DNA of 64,000 bases from JBOHUC01 sp050733935. GTDB lineage: Bacteria > Eisenbacteria > RBG-16-71-46 > DASYSL01. A program made the translations under genes and the position numbers. Where the stretch lies: the NCBI GenBank assembly GCA_050733935.1, contig JBOHUC010000098.1:1-64000 (forward strand). The letters run 5' to 3'. Of the stretch, positions 32,701 through 40,151 are shown one piece after another. The notes under the pieces were generated by a model. It was not told the DNA's origin, did not search any database, and saw only the letters and a program-made list of their open reading frames with translations. Numbering within the stretch: position 1 is the stretch's first letter; every line of letters starts with the position of its first letter.

Positions 32701-32806
32701 ACGCCGGCACCATGCAGGCCAGCAGGAGAGCGAAGCCGATCGAACTACGGCGGCGGCTAACGAAGTTCGAAGACGTAGAGGGATTCCTCGATCGGCGAGC
32801 CGGCAT
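29750..32806 (-). CDS. exported TPR-repeat CHAT-domain protease
   Basis: This is a 1018-residue protein. The ATG at 32806 overlaps the preceding anti-sigma gene by 50 bp and gives a basic N-region followed by a hydrophobic core (IGFALLLACMVPASSAIA) that reads as a signal peptide; a lipobox-like LLAC is also possible. A long TPR-rich alpha-helical region (residues about 60-600) follows. The C-terminal CHAT caspase-like domain (about 700-1018) has the catalytic His864 in HLATHGFF and Cys923 in LSACDTG. CHAT proteases cleave specific partner proteins. The gene sits last in a sigma/anti-sigma operon, which makes the anti-sigma factor a candidate substrate. Confidence 0.88.
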   Translation of the reverse strand: MPARRSRNPSTSSNFVSRRRSSIGFALLLACMVPASSAIAASATAGNPGRDTALARIDRLLTEGQADAAGGLADSLVGTIKGNSARARHERFVLLDSLVANFAGRTFPTLARKYSDRLLPVAEVELGSDTPDMARVLTRHSMLRLSLGDPLGASADASRALAIARRSPSMSLADRADCLENAAIIFGVLSEVDSCRTLLMECLALREQAFGPISYPVAKTRVSIANISRGLGDYAEGLREIERAVAIAEESLPVDDPRLLGIYNTQGALLGLLNDTPRCNQVFRRCVRLAERSYGLYHLDVARYMNNVGLSEYFMGNYGEARAYHDSALAIRTRIGDAGGVAESTGNLGLLAWRTGELARAESLVTHGLDWNRKGPSMPAAASAFGFLTEIRLSRGNLVGADSSLAQEQHIRSAISRPDHPGRIEATFREARLRHAQGDETAALNLALNAAESEREHLALTARTLAERPMLDYADSRPLAIDLALSLPPSRIPTTVRDRLWDAVLRHRGEILEEMATRQRVIAAASDSETRELLGRIARARGRLGSQILRATPGDVKSDSAIAASRQEIERLEGELAQRSLAFRRDQERSRLGLSEVRAALPQGSALVAFSVYHHVPERSGLEPRESELRYTALVLASGEATPEIVPLGACSTIDSLISAWRNAIVRTPADREAGASVRAGSPGDRLREAVWDPIASRVAGADMVFLVPDGALALLNFAALPADADAFLIERGPLFHVLSTERDLVPRKDAGSPGTGLFVVAAPDFDATAEAVLLAAATASPLSPGSGGASAHVYRGPPPTCMRLSETRFEPLQAAELEGREIAKHWRTSTDGSKTTLLLGAQAGEEEFKTLAPGHRVLHLATHGFFVGDQCEESPLRISGLAFAGANRHALPAPGEDDGILTSEEISMVDLRAVDWVVLSACDTGVGDVRPGEGVFGLRRAFSIAGARSLVMSLWPVEDAAARQWMAALYEARFARGLSTAESVRAASLALLERLRRRGAEPDPAIWGAFIGAGEWR

Positions 32807-33743
32807 CCGCGGGACGCCGGATGCGGAGCGTGTAACGTCCCGGCGTAAGAGGAGCGTCGCCACGGTTCAGGACGATGGCACGGCGGACTCCGGCGGGGAA
32901 CAGCGACTCGACCGACGTGCGAAGAGTGAACCGGTTGTTTCCTGCATCATCGAGAAGCGAAATCTCGAGCGGGCCTTCTTCTGCCACCGCGAGTGCGCGC
33001 GGAGGATCGAACGCGATCGACTGCGCGTCGCCTGTGAACGCATACGTTGGAGTCGGCGCCGCGGAGCTGCCGCGATAGCTCTCCGGCAACGCGAACGCGT
33101 CGGACGGCCGCGGGCCGAGCGCGAGAGAAAGCCCGCGCGCCGGATCTGACGACGAGGCGGGATGCGATGGATCGGGATGCGACGGGGCCGGAGGCGACGG
33201 AGCGGGTGTCGTCGTCCCGCCCGAAGGTCCCGCTGGGACCTGCACCGTAGGATTCGTCGGCGAGGGCGGGCGCGTTCGCAAGCCCTCGGAGTTGACGAGG
33301 ATCAGGATGCCGGCCGCGGCCGCAAGCGCTCCCGCCGAGACGCCGTAAATCCAGTTCCACGCCGGACGTTTCATGGCAGCCGGGGGCGCCGCGTCGCCAA
33401 CGAGCTCGAGTGCGGGCGGAAGCACCGCGCGCTGGCCGAGCGCCGTGAGCTCCTCGCGACACGACTCGCAGCGCTCGAGATGCCCCTGCACGAGCTCGCG
33501 CATGCCTCCGCGCAAGGTCGGAGCGGTGCGATCCCAGGTCGCGATCAGCGTGCTCGGAAGATGATCGCCTCGCGAGCTCGCCTCGTCGTCCGGGCGCAGA
33601 GCTTCCGCCGCGGCTCCACAGGTCGGGCACTCCTCAATGTGCCGATCCATCACATCCTGCATCTCCGGATCGAGGATCCCGGCCGCCCAGGCACCGAGGA
33701 GCGCGCGAGCCCGCTCGTGCGGGAGCGTTGCGCCGCCGCTCAT
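32757..33743 (-). CDS. membrane anti-sigma factor with two zf-HC2 motifs
   Basis: This 328-residue protein has two HxxxCxxC zinc motifs: HIEECPTC (H35, C39, C42) and HLERCESC (H88, C92, C95). A single membrane segment follows (WIYGVSAGALAAAAGILILV, about 131-150). A long Pro/Ser/Thr-rich linker then leads to a C-terminal domain (about 210-328) ending in PLTPGRYTLRIRR and YVFELR, predicted outside the cytoplasm. The ATG overlaps the sigma gene's stop (ATGA at 33740-33743 in reverse). The N-terminal zinc domain should hold the sigma factor; the outer tail is available to an exported protease. Two zinc motifs in tandem are more than the usual single one. Confidence 0.85.
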   Translation of the reverse strand: MSGGATLPHERARALLGAWAAGILDPEMQDVMDRHIEECPTCGAAAEALRPDDEASSRGDHLPSTLIATWDRTAPTLRGGMRELVQGHLERCESCREELTALGQRAVLPPALELVGDAAPPAAMKRPAWNWIYGVSAGALAAAAGILILVNSEGLRTRPPSPTNPTVQVPAGPSGGTTTPAPSPPAPSHPDPSHPASSSDPARGLSLALGPRPSDAFALPESYRGSSAAPTPTYAFTGDAQSIAFDPPRALAVAEEGPLEISLLDDAGNNRFTLRTSVESLFPAGVRRAIVLNRGDAPLTPGRYTLRIRRPADAGSPIEESLYVFELR

Positions 33744-34336
33744 GTCGCAAGGCCTTCGAAGTAATCGAGCAGATCGCGGAGCTCTCCGCGGTCGGCCCGC
33801 ACGTAACTCAGGAACTGCTCGCGGCATCGCTGCCAGCGTTTCGCGAGCGAGTTCGGCCTTTCCTTGAGACATTCCGCCGCCTCCGCCCAGGATCGGCCGT
33901 CGAACACGAACTTCGCGGGATCGAGACAGCGCGGACTGTGGCGCGCGAACCACTCGCACACCGCGAAACGCCACAGCGCGAGCGCATGCGGATCCACGGT
34001 CGAGTCGGGCGGGCTCTCGAGCTCGACATCGTCCACGTCCACCGCCGTGCCCAGCGCTCCGGTCTCCGCCTTCCGGTGCCGGCAGAAGTCCACCCACGCC
34101 CGCCAAGCGATTCGCGACATGAGCGCTTCCAGGTTGTCTGCGGGGCCACGTCTCAGAGCCCGATCGAGCCGAATCCACGCGTCGGAGGCGATGTCCTCCA
34201 GGTCGTCTGCGTACCGACCGCGGGCGAGCGCACGAATGCGTGAGCGCAGGAACTGCAACTCGGTGGACGAGTCGCGTGAAGCGCTGGGCGCGTTTGGCGC
34301 GTCGGCGGTCGGCAGGGAACCTGCTTCCGTCTCCAT
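33740..34336 (-). CDS. ECF-like RNA polymerase sigma factor
   Basis: This 198-residue sigma factor has region 2 features (FLRSRIRALARGRYADDLED, DAWIRLDRALRRG, RIAWRAWVDFCRHRKAE) and a region 4-like HTH (FDGRSWAEAAECLKERPNSL followed by KRWQRCREQFLSYV). The start at 34336 is supported by GGAG 7 bp upstream and by the absence of sigma features beyond it. It is followed immediately by the anti-sigma gene (4-bp overlap), and then by the CHAT protease. Which genes it controls, including its own operon, is not shown by the sequence. Confidence 0.85.
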   Translation of the reverse strand: METEAGSLPTADAPNAPSASRDSSTELQFLRSRIRALARGRYADDLEDIASDAWIRLDRALRRGPADNLEALMSRIAWRAWVDFCRHRKAETGALGTAVDVDDVELESPPDSTVDPHALALWRFAVCEWFARHSPRCLDPAKFVFDGRSWAEAAECLKERPNSLAKRWQRCREQFLSYVRADRGELRDLLDYFEGLAT

Positions 34337-34469
34337 TTGTCGGCTCCGGAGGGCCTGTGTGACGGAGGAAAGAGCGCGGCAGGGAGCCGCGCCTTCCCGG
34401 TTCGGATACGCGTAAGCGACGACAGGGTAAGGGATTCTACAGCGTGCCCGGGGACGGGCCAAGCTCGAT

Positions 34470-34498
34470 TTGAGGGAAGCACCCTCGTAACGTAGGCT
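34470..34498 (+). promoter_or_regulatory. predicted promoter of the GrpB-carboxylesterase fusion gene
   Basis: TTGAGG (34470-34475), 17 bp, TAGGCT (34493-34498), 9 bp before the ATG at 34508. The 5' leader would be only a few bases. This region is divergent from the sigma operon. Confidence 0.5.
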
Positions 34499-34507
34499 TC
34501 GGAGCCT

Positions 34508-36637
34508 ATGTCCGCGCCCCTGGGTCTGGCCCGTAGAACCGTTCGACTGGTCGCGTACGACGAACGCTGGCCGGAACTGTTCGAGTCCGAGCGTCGTCTG
34601 CTGCAAGCGCACCTCGGCGATCACATCGTCGAGATGGCCCACATCGGAAGCACGGCGATCCCGGGACTCGACGCGAAACCGGTGCTCGATCTCATGGTCG
34701 CCGTGCCCTCACTGCGGATCCCGGCGCCCGTCTACTCGACGCTCGAAGGACTCGGCTACGAGCACCGTCCGCACGACGATGTGCCCGATCGTCTCTTCTT
34801 CGCCAAAGGCGGGGCGGAACAGCGAACGCATCACCTGTCACTCTGTGAACGGGATTCGCACTTCTGGCGTGCGCACCTCTCGTTTCGGGAGCACCTGCGC
34901 CGCCATCCCTCCGTGGCCCACGACTACCTCGAGCTCAAGCGTGGTCTGGCCGCGCGATTCGCGTCTGATCGTCCCGCGTACACGACGGGGAAGGAGAGCT
35001 TCGTCAAGCGTGTGCTCGGGAGCCTTGGCGTATTCGTTCTCGGGCTGATCGCTCCTGCGATCCTATCGCTGGCGCTCCTGGTTTTCGGCACGGCCCGGGC
35101 TCAAGGTCCCGGCCCACGCGTCGAGATCGAATCCGGAATGCTCGAGGGCGCGGCCGCCGACAGCGTCGTCTCGTTCAAGGGAATCCCGTACGCCGCACAA
35201 CCCGTGGGCGGCCTGCGCTGGCGGCCTCCACAGCCGATTCAGCCCTGGGCCGGCGTGCGCCAGGCGGGAGCGTTCGGACACGATTGCGTTCAGTTTCCAA
35301 TTCCGGGCGATGCCGGTGCGAGCGGGGCGGAGCGCGGCGAAGATTGTCTCATGCTCAACGTGTGGCGGCCCGCTGCGATTCCCGAGGGAGAGAAACTCCC
35401 CGTCATGGTCTGGATCCATGGCGGGGGATTTCTGAACGGCGCCGCCTCGGTGCCGTTCTTCGACGGCAGCCGGTTCGCGCGCGAGGGAATCGTCTTCGTC
35501 AGCTTCAACTACCGCCTCGGCCGCCTGGGCTTCTTCGCGCATCCGGCACTCAGTGCGCGCTCCGAGAGGCCGCTTGCGAACTACGCGTTCATGGACCAGC
35601 TCGCTGCCCTGCAGTGGGTGCAACGCAACGTTCACGCATTTGGCGGTGATCCGCGTCAGGTCACGATCGTCGGCGAGTCGGCCGGCGGTATCTCGGTCGT
35701 GCATCTGCTCATGTGGGACAAAGCGCAGGGGCTCTTTCAGCGTGCGGCCGTCCTCTCGGGCTCCGGACGCAGGTACATGCCCCAGTTCCGGAAGCTCAAG
35801 GAAGCGACCGGCCCACTGCCCTCGGCCGAGGCCGCCGGTGTGGCCTTTGCCGAGAGCGTCGGCGTCCTCGCCACGGGCGAAGCAGGCCTCGAGGCCTTGC
35901 GCAAGTTGCCGGCCGAGCGCGTGAACGGGGACATGAGCATGCTCGCGCTCCTTCAGATGTCGCCGACCTACGTCGGCGGACCCGTGAACGACGGCGAGAT
36001 CGTCACCGCCAAACCCGAAGAGAACATCCGCAAGAATGAATTCGCAAAGGTGCCGCTTCTGATCGGCACGACCGGCGCCGATCTCCCGGCCGACTTTCCT
36101 CCCGACCGAACGCGACCGCTCGACTTCTTCGGTCCTGATTCCGCGCGTGCGTCCAAGCTCTACGATCCCGACGGAACGATGCCTCCCGACCAGCTCTCCG
36201 TCCTCATCGCAGCCGACATGACGATGCACGAGCCGGCGCGGTTCCTGGCGGAGCGGATGGCTGCTACAGGAGAGCCCACCTGGATCTATCGCTTCGATTA
36301 CGTTCCCGAATTTCTGCGCGGAAAGATGACCCATGCTCCGCACGCCGGAGAGCTCGGCTTCCTGTTCGATCAGCTCGGTGCCCGTTACGGAAAAGGCGCC
36401 ACCGCGCGCGACCGGGAGATGGCGAAGACCTTCCACGGATACTTCGTCCGCTTCGTGAAGCACGGCGATCCGAGCGGGCGGGGACTTCCCGCATGGCCGA
36501 AGGTCGATCCGTCGCGCGATGATCTCATGATGTTCGGCGCCGACGGGAAGGCGCGCCTCGACCAGGACCCGTGGGGCGAGCGCCTCCGGCTGGTCACGCG
36601 TGCGCAGGAGCGCCGGGGGGCCCCAGCAACGCGGTAG
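34508..36637 (+). CDS. GrpB/UPF0157 domain fused through a membrane segment to a type-B carboxylesterase
   Basis: This is a 709-residue single open frame. Residues about 10-170 are a GrpB (UPF0157, nucleotidyltransferase-fold) domain (LVAYDERWPELFESERRLLQ; HIGSTAIPGLDAKPVLDLMV). Residues about 171-195 are hydrophobic and end in an AxA-like ARAQ, exactly like a signal peptide. Residues about 200-709 are a carboxylesterase (VSFKGIPYAAQPVGGLRWRP; nucleophile Ser391 in GESAGG; EDCLMLNVWRP). GrpB is normally soluble and cytoplasmic, while the esterase module looks exported. There is no stop or restart between them. A fused membrane-tethered or cleaved protein, or a lost stop codon, are both possible. 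Confidence 0.82.
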   Translation: MSAPLGLARRTVRLVAYDERWPELFESERRLLQAHLGDHIVEMAHIGSTAIPGLDAKPVLDLMVAVPSLRIPAPVYSTLEGLGYEHRPHDDVPDRLFFAKGGAEQRTHHLSLCERDSHFWRAHLSFREHLRRHPSVAHDYLELKRGLAARFASDRPAYTTGKESFVKRVLGSLGVFVLGLIAPAILSLALLVFGTARAQGPGPRVEIESGMLEGAAADSVVSFKGIPYAAQPVGGLRWRPPQPIQPWAGVRQAGAFGHDCVQFPIPGDAGASGAERGEDCLMLNVWRPAAIPEGEKLPVMVWIHGGGFLNGAASVPFFDGSRFAREGIVFVSFNYRLGRLGFFAHPALSARSERPLANYAFMDQLAALQWVQRNVHAFGGDPRQVTIVGESAGGISVVHLLMWDKAQGLFQRAAVLSGSGRRYMPQFRKLKEATGPLPSAEAAGVAFAESVGVLATGEAGLEALRKLPAERVNGDMSMLALLQMSPTYVGGPVNDGEIVTAKPEENIRKNEFAKVPLLIGTTGADLPADFPPDRTRPLDFFGPDSARASKLYDPDGTMPPDQLSVLIAADMTMHEPARFLAERMAATGEPTWIYRFDYVPEFLRGKMTHAPHAGELGFLFDQLGARYGKGATARDREMAKTFHGYFVRFVKHGDPSGRGLPAWPKVDPSRDDLMMFGADGKARLDQDPWGERLRLVTRAQERRGAPATR

Positions 36638-36703
36638 ATTCCCGGCTCCCGGTCGCGGTAGGCTCTCCTTGCCTCGTATTGCCCACCCGGGGAGCCAACG
36701 TCC

Positions 36704-38992
36704 ATGCGGGATCGTAAGCCTTTGACCGAACGGCGGCGGGCGGAGAACACCCTCCAGCGCAGCGAGCGCGATCTTTTCGAACTTTTTGAACACGCAAACG
36801 TGGGCCTGCATTGGGCGGCCCCGGACGGAACGATTCTCCGCGCGAACGAAACCGAGCTCGCGCTCCTCGGTTGTGCGCGCGACGAATACGTCGGGCGGAA
36901 CATCGCGGAATTCCACGTCGATCCACTCGTAATCCAGGAAATTCTCGAGCGACTGGAACGCGGGGAGACGCTGCGTGAGCACCCGGCGCAGATGTGCCGC
37001 AAGGACGGATCGATCCGCGACGTCCTGATCAGCGCGAACATGCTGTTCGAGGGCGGGAAGCTCATCCACATCCGGCGCTTGACGCGGGACGTGACCGACG
37101 CCAGGAAAGCGCACGAGACCCGCGAGCTCTTGAGCTCGATCGTCCAGTCGTCGGACGATGCGATCGTCAGCAAGACGCTCGAGGGAATCGTCCTCACGTG
37201 GAATTCGGGCGCCCAGCGGCTGTTCGGATACAAGCCGGAGGAGATCGTCGGCCGGCCGATCACCCTCATCATTCCGGAAGAGCTGCACGAGGAGGAGCGC
37301 TCGATCCTTGCGCGGCTCAGGCGGGGCGAGCGCATCGACCACTACGAAACCGTCCGCGTGTCGAAGGCGGGCCGGCGAATCGATGTTTCGCTCACGGTCT
37401 CGCCCATTCGGGATCCTTCGGGTCGGATCATCGGCGCGTCCAAGGTGGCGCGCGACATCAGCTGTCGAAAGGCGGCGGCGGAGCAGATTCGCGAGAGCGA
37501 AACGCGCTTTCGCGCGTTCGCCGATAGCGCGCCGGTCCTCATCTGGCTCAACGATCCCACGGGTTGCATCTTCGTGAATCGGGCGTATCTCGACTTCGTG
37601 GGCGTTCCGCACCTCGTGGACGTCCGGGGCTACAACTGGGCCGAGTTCATTCATCCCGAAGATCGCGACGCCTACGTGGCGCTGTACCTCGATTGTCAGG
37701 AGCGGCGCGTCCCGTTCACGGCCGAGTTCCGGTTTCGACGCCATGACGGTCAGTACCGTTGGATGCACTCGTCCGGCGTGGCGCGGATCTCGAGCTCGGG
37801 AGCCTATCTCGGGTACACCGGGTGCACGATGGACATCCATGAGGTTCGCATGGCCTCCGAGGCTCTGCACGAGGCCGACCGCCTCAAGAACGAATTCCTG
37901 GCGACGCTCGCGCACGAGCTTCGCAATCCGCTCGCTCCGCTTGCGAACATGCTCGAGGTCATGAAGCGCGCCGATCACGACTCGGAATTGCTGGTCCAGG
38001 CCCGGGGGACGATGGAGAGGCAGCTCGCAAGCCTGGTGCGGCTCGTCGACGACCTGATCGATCTGAGTCGGATCACGCGCAACAAGCTCGAGCTGCGGAG
38101 GGAGCGGGTCGATCTCGCGGACGTGATCCGGCAGGCCGTCGAGACGTGCACCCCGCTCCTCGAGGGATTCCATCACGAGCTCACCGTGACTCTCCCTCCG
38201 GAGACGATCTTCGTGCATGCCGACCGCGAACGCCTGGCGCAGGTGTTCACGAATCTCCTCAACAATGCGTGCAAGTACACCGAGCCCGAGGGCCGATTGA
38301 GCCTCTCGGCGACACGACGGGGAATGGAAGTCGTCGTGAGCGTGAAGGACAACGGCATCGGGATCCCGAAGGAGAAGCTCGCGGGCGTCTTCGACATGTT
38401 CACGCAGGTGGACCAGACGTTCGAGCGCACGCAGGGGGGTCTCGGCGTCGGTCTCTCGCTCGTCCGGCGGCTCGTGGAAATGCACGACGGGACCGTGTCG
38501 GCCACGAGCGAGGGTTCGGGACGCGGGAGTGAGTTCGTCGTGCGGCTTCCTCTCGAGATCCCGGCCCTGCCGGCGGCAGAGGCGCCCCGTGTCCTCGTTG
38601 AGAAGCGGGCGGCTCCCCGGCGAATTCTGGTCGTCGACGACAATCAGGATTCGGCCGCTTCGCTGGCCCTGTTGCTGAGCGTCACCGGCGAGGAGACGCT
38701 CATGGCGCATGACGGCATGGCGGCCGTCGAGGCCGCCGAGCAGTTTCGTCCCGGAGTCGTGCTGCTGGATCTGGGACTCCCCAGGCTCAATGGATTCGAC
38801 GCCGCGCGCAGCATTCGCGAACAGCCATGGGGGAAGGACATGATCCTGATCGCACTCACCGGATGGGGCCAGGAGGAGGATCGCCGGAAGTCGCAGGCCG
38901 CGGGATTCGACGCTCATCTCGTGAAACCCGTCGACTACGATGCGCTCATGAAGCTCCTCGCCTCATTGCCCGCGGCGACTCAGGCGACCTGA
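36704..38992 (+). CDS. hybrid histidine kinase with three PAS domains and a receiver
   Basis: This is a 762-residue cytoplasmic sensor. Three PAS/PAC modules lie at about 22-133, 142-255 and 265-382. The H-box FLATLAHELRNPLAPL carries His404. The ATPase shows NNACKYTEPEG, VKDNGIGIP and GLGVGLSLVR. A C-terminal receiver (about 639-762) has Asp689 in DLGLPRLNG. The last PAS, kinase and receiver modules are very similar to those of the gene at 28139, indicating duplication with added PAS domains. No downstream response regulator is present. A GGGGAG ribosome site precedes the ATG. Confidence 0.92.
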   Translation: MRDRKPLTERRRAENTLQRSERDLFELFEHANVGLHWAAPDGTILRANETELALLGCARDEYVGRNIAEFHVDPLVIQEILERLERGETLREHPAQMCRKDGSIRDVLISANMLFEGGKLIHIRRLTRDVTDARKAHETRELLSSIVQSSDDAIVSKTLEGIVLTWNSGAQRLFGYKPEEIVGRPITLIIPEELHEEERSILARLRRGERIDHYETVRVSKAGRRIDVSLTVSPIRDPSGRIIGASKVARDISCRKAAAEQIRESETRFRAFADSAPVLIWLNDPTGCIFVNRAYLDFVGVPHLVDVRGYNWAEFIHPEDRDAYVALYLDCQERRVPFTAEFRFRRHDGQYRWMHSSGVARISSSGAYLGYTGCTMDIHEVRMASEALHEADRLKNEFLATLAHELRNPLAPLANMLEVMKRADHDSELLVQARGTMERQLASLVRLVDDLIDLSRITRNKLELRRERVDLADVIRQAVETCTPLLEGFHHELTVTLPPETIFVHADRERLAQVFTNLLNNACKYTEPEGRLSLSATRRGMEVVVSVKDNGIGIPKEKLAGVFDMFTQVDQTFERTQGGLGVGLSLVRRLVEMHDGTVSATSEGSGRGSEFVVRLPLEIPALPAAEAPRVLVEKRAAPRRILVVDDNQDSAASLALLLSVTGEETLMAHDGMAAVEAAEQFRPGVVLLDLGLPRLNGFDAARSIREQPWGKDMILIALTGWGQEEDRRKSQAAGFDAHLVKPVDYDALMKLLASLPAATQAT

Positions 38993-39006
38993 CCGGGTGA
39001 CTCCGA

Positions 39007-40065
39007 GTGTCCGATAGCCTCGACGTTCTGAGGGAGCGCATCCGGCAGCTCGACCAGGAGCTGCTCACCCGCGCCGCACAGCGCGTGGAGCTCGCGCGGC
39101 AGCTCGGCGAGCTCAAGCGCCGCCAGAAGCTCGCGACCGTCGACTATGCGCAAGAACGCATCGTCCTCGACCGCGCGCGCGCGATCGCCGAGGAATCCGG
39201 GTTGAGTCCGGACGTGGCGGAAGAGCTGTTCGATCGTTTGATCCGGGCCTCGGTCACCGCGCAGGACGAGGACAATCTCCGCGTTGCCGGGACCGGCCTC
39301 GGGAAGAGCGCGATCGTCGTCGGGGGCGCGGGCCGCATGGGCCGGTGGCTCGGGCGATTCCTCTCGGCGCAGGGCTACGAGACGAACGCGCTCGATCCTG
39401 CCGCCTCCGCAGAGGAGAACGATCGGGCGCGCGCTGCGATGGCGACGGCCGAGCTCATCGTCTGCTCCACGCCGCCGGCCGCCACCGCGGAGCTGTACGC
39501 CGCCTGGGCCGCGAAGAAGCCGCCGGTGGGGGTCGTGGTCGACATCGCGAGCATCAAGACGCCGCTTCTCGACGCGATCCGCGCGCTTCAGAGGAGTGGC
39601 GGGCGCGTCGCGTCGATCCACCCCATGTTCGGGCCGTCCGCCGTGCTGCTGCGCGATGCGGACGTCGTGATCTGCGACACGGGCGACGCCGCGGCGACGG
39701 CGATCGTCGAGAAGCTCTTCGAGCCGACGACCGCCCGGATCGTGCACTTGCCGCTCGCCGACCACGACCGGATCATGGCGGACCTTCTGAGCCTCGCGCA
39801 CGCGACCGCAATTGCGTTCGCCCTGGCTCTTCCGACGGACGAGCACCCCGTGCGCAGCACGACGTTCAAAGCGCTCGAACGGCTCGCGGGAGCTGTCGTG
39901 CGCGAGAGCCCCGACGTCTACTACGAGATCCAGGCGCTCAACCCGCATTCGGGCGTCGCGCTCGATCGTTTGCGGGTTGCGCTGGAGCGGATCGTGGCAG
40001 CTGTCACAGCGCGGGACGCGGAAGGATTCCGCTCGCTGCTCGATGAGGGCAAAGGACGCACGTAG
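39007..40065 (+). CDS. tyrA: bifunctional chorismate mutase / prephenate dehydrogenase (T-protein-like)
   Basis: This 352-residue enzyme joins an N-terminal AroQ chorismate mutase (about 1-90; LRERIRQLDQELLTRAAQRV) to a TyrA NAD-binding domain (about 100-352; IVVGGAGRMGRWLGRFLSA; ASIHPMFGPSAVLL; LPLADHDRIMADLL). It would convert chorismate to prephenate and on to 4-hydroxyphenylpyruvate for tyrosine. The same domain order is seen in enterobacterial T-protein. The GTG start follows GGGTGA. It lies 14 bp after the hybrid kinase, without a functional link. Confidence 0.92.
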   Translation: MSDSLDVLRERIRQLDQELLTRAAQRVELARQLGELKRRQKLATVDYAQERIVLDRARAIAEESGLSPDVAEELFDRLIRASVTAQDEDNLRVAGTGLGKSAIVVGGAGRMGRWLGRFLSAQGYETNALDPAASAEENDRARAAMATAELIVCSTPPAATAELYAAWAAKKPPVGVVVDIASIKTPLLDAIRALQRSGGRVASIHPMFGPSAVLLRDADVVICDTGDAAATAIVEKLFEPTTARIVHLPLADHDRIMADLLSLAHATAIAFALALPTDEHPVRSTTFKALERLAGAVVRESPDVYYEIQALNPHSGVALDRLRVALERIVAAVTARDAEGFRSLLDEGKGRT

Positions 40066-40083
40066 AGCCTTCTCGGCGGCGCA

Positions 40084-40112
40084 TTGACAGCGCCCGCTCA
40101 CGGCAGTACGAA
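40084..40112 (+). promoter_or_regulatory. promoter and GC hairpin leader of the secreted gene at 40152
   Basis: TTGACA (40084-40089), 17 bp, TACGAA (40107-40112). Transcription should start near 40119, leaving a leader of about 33 bases. In it a C-run (40131-40135) can pair with a G-run (40142-40146), which is also the only Shine-Dalgarno-like sequence, so the hairpin could mask it. Confidence 0.5.
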
Positions 40113-40151
40113 TGATGTTCCACCTTCTCCCCCCCACCTGCGGGGGTTCTC

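Noticed and set aside
35063..38917. Very long minus-strand open frame (over 1200 codons) opposite the kinase and esterase genes
   Set aside because: It is the mirror of high-GC coding genes, with Arg/Asp-rich, repetitive composition and no domain pattern. The plus-strand genes here have complete, recognisable domains.
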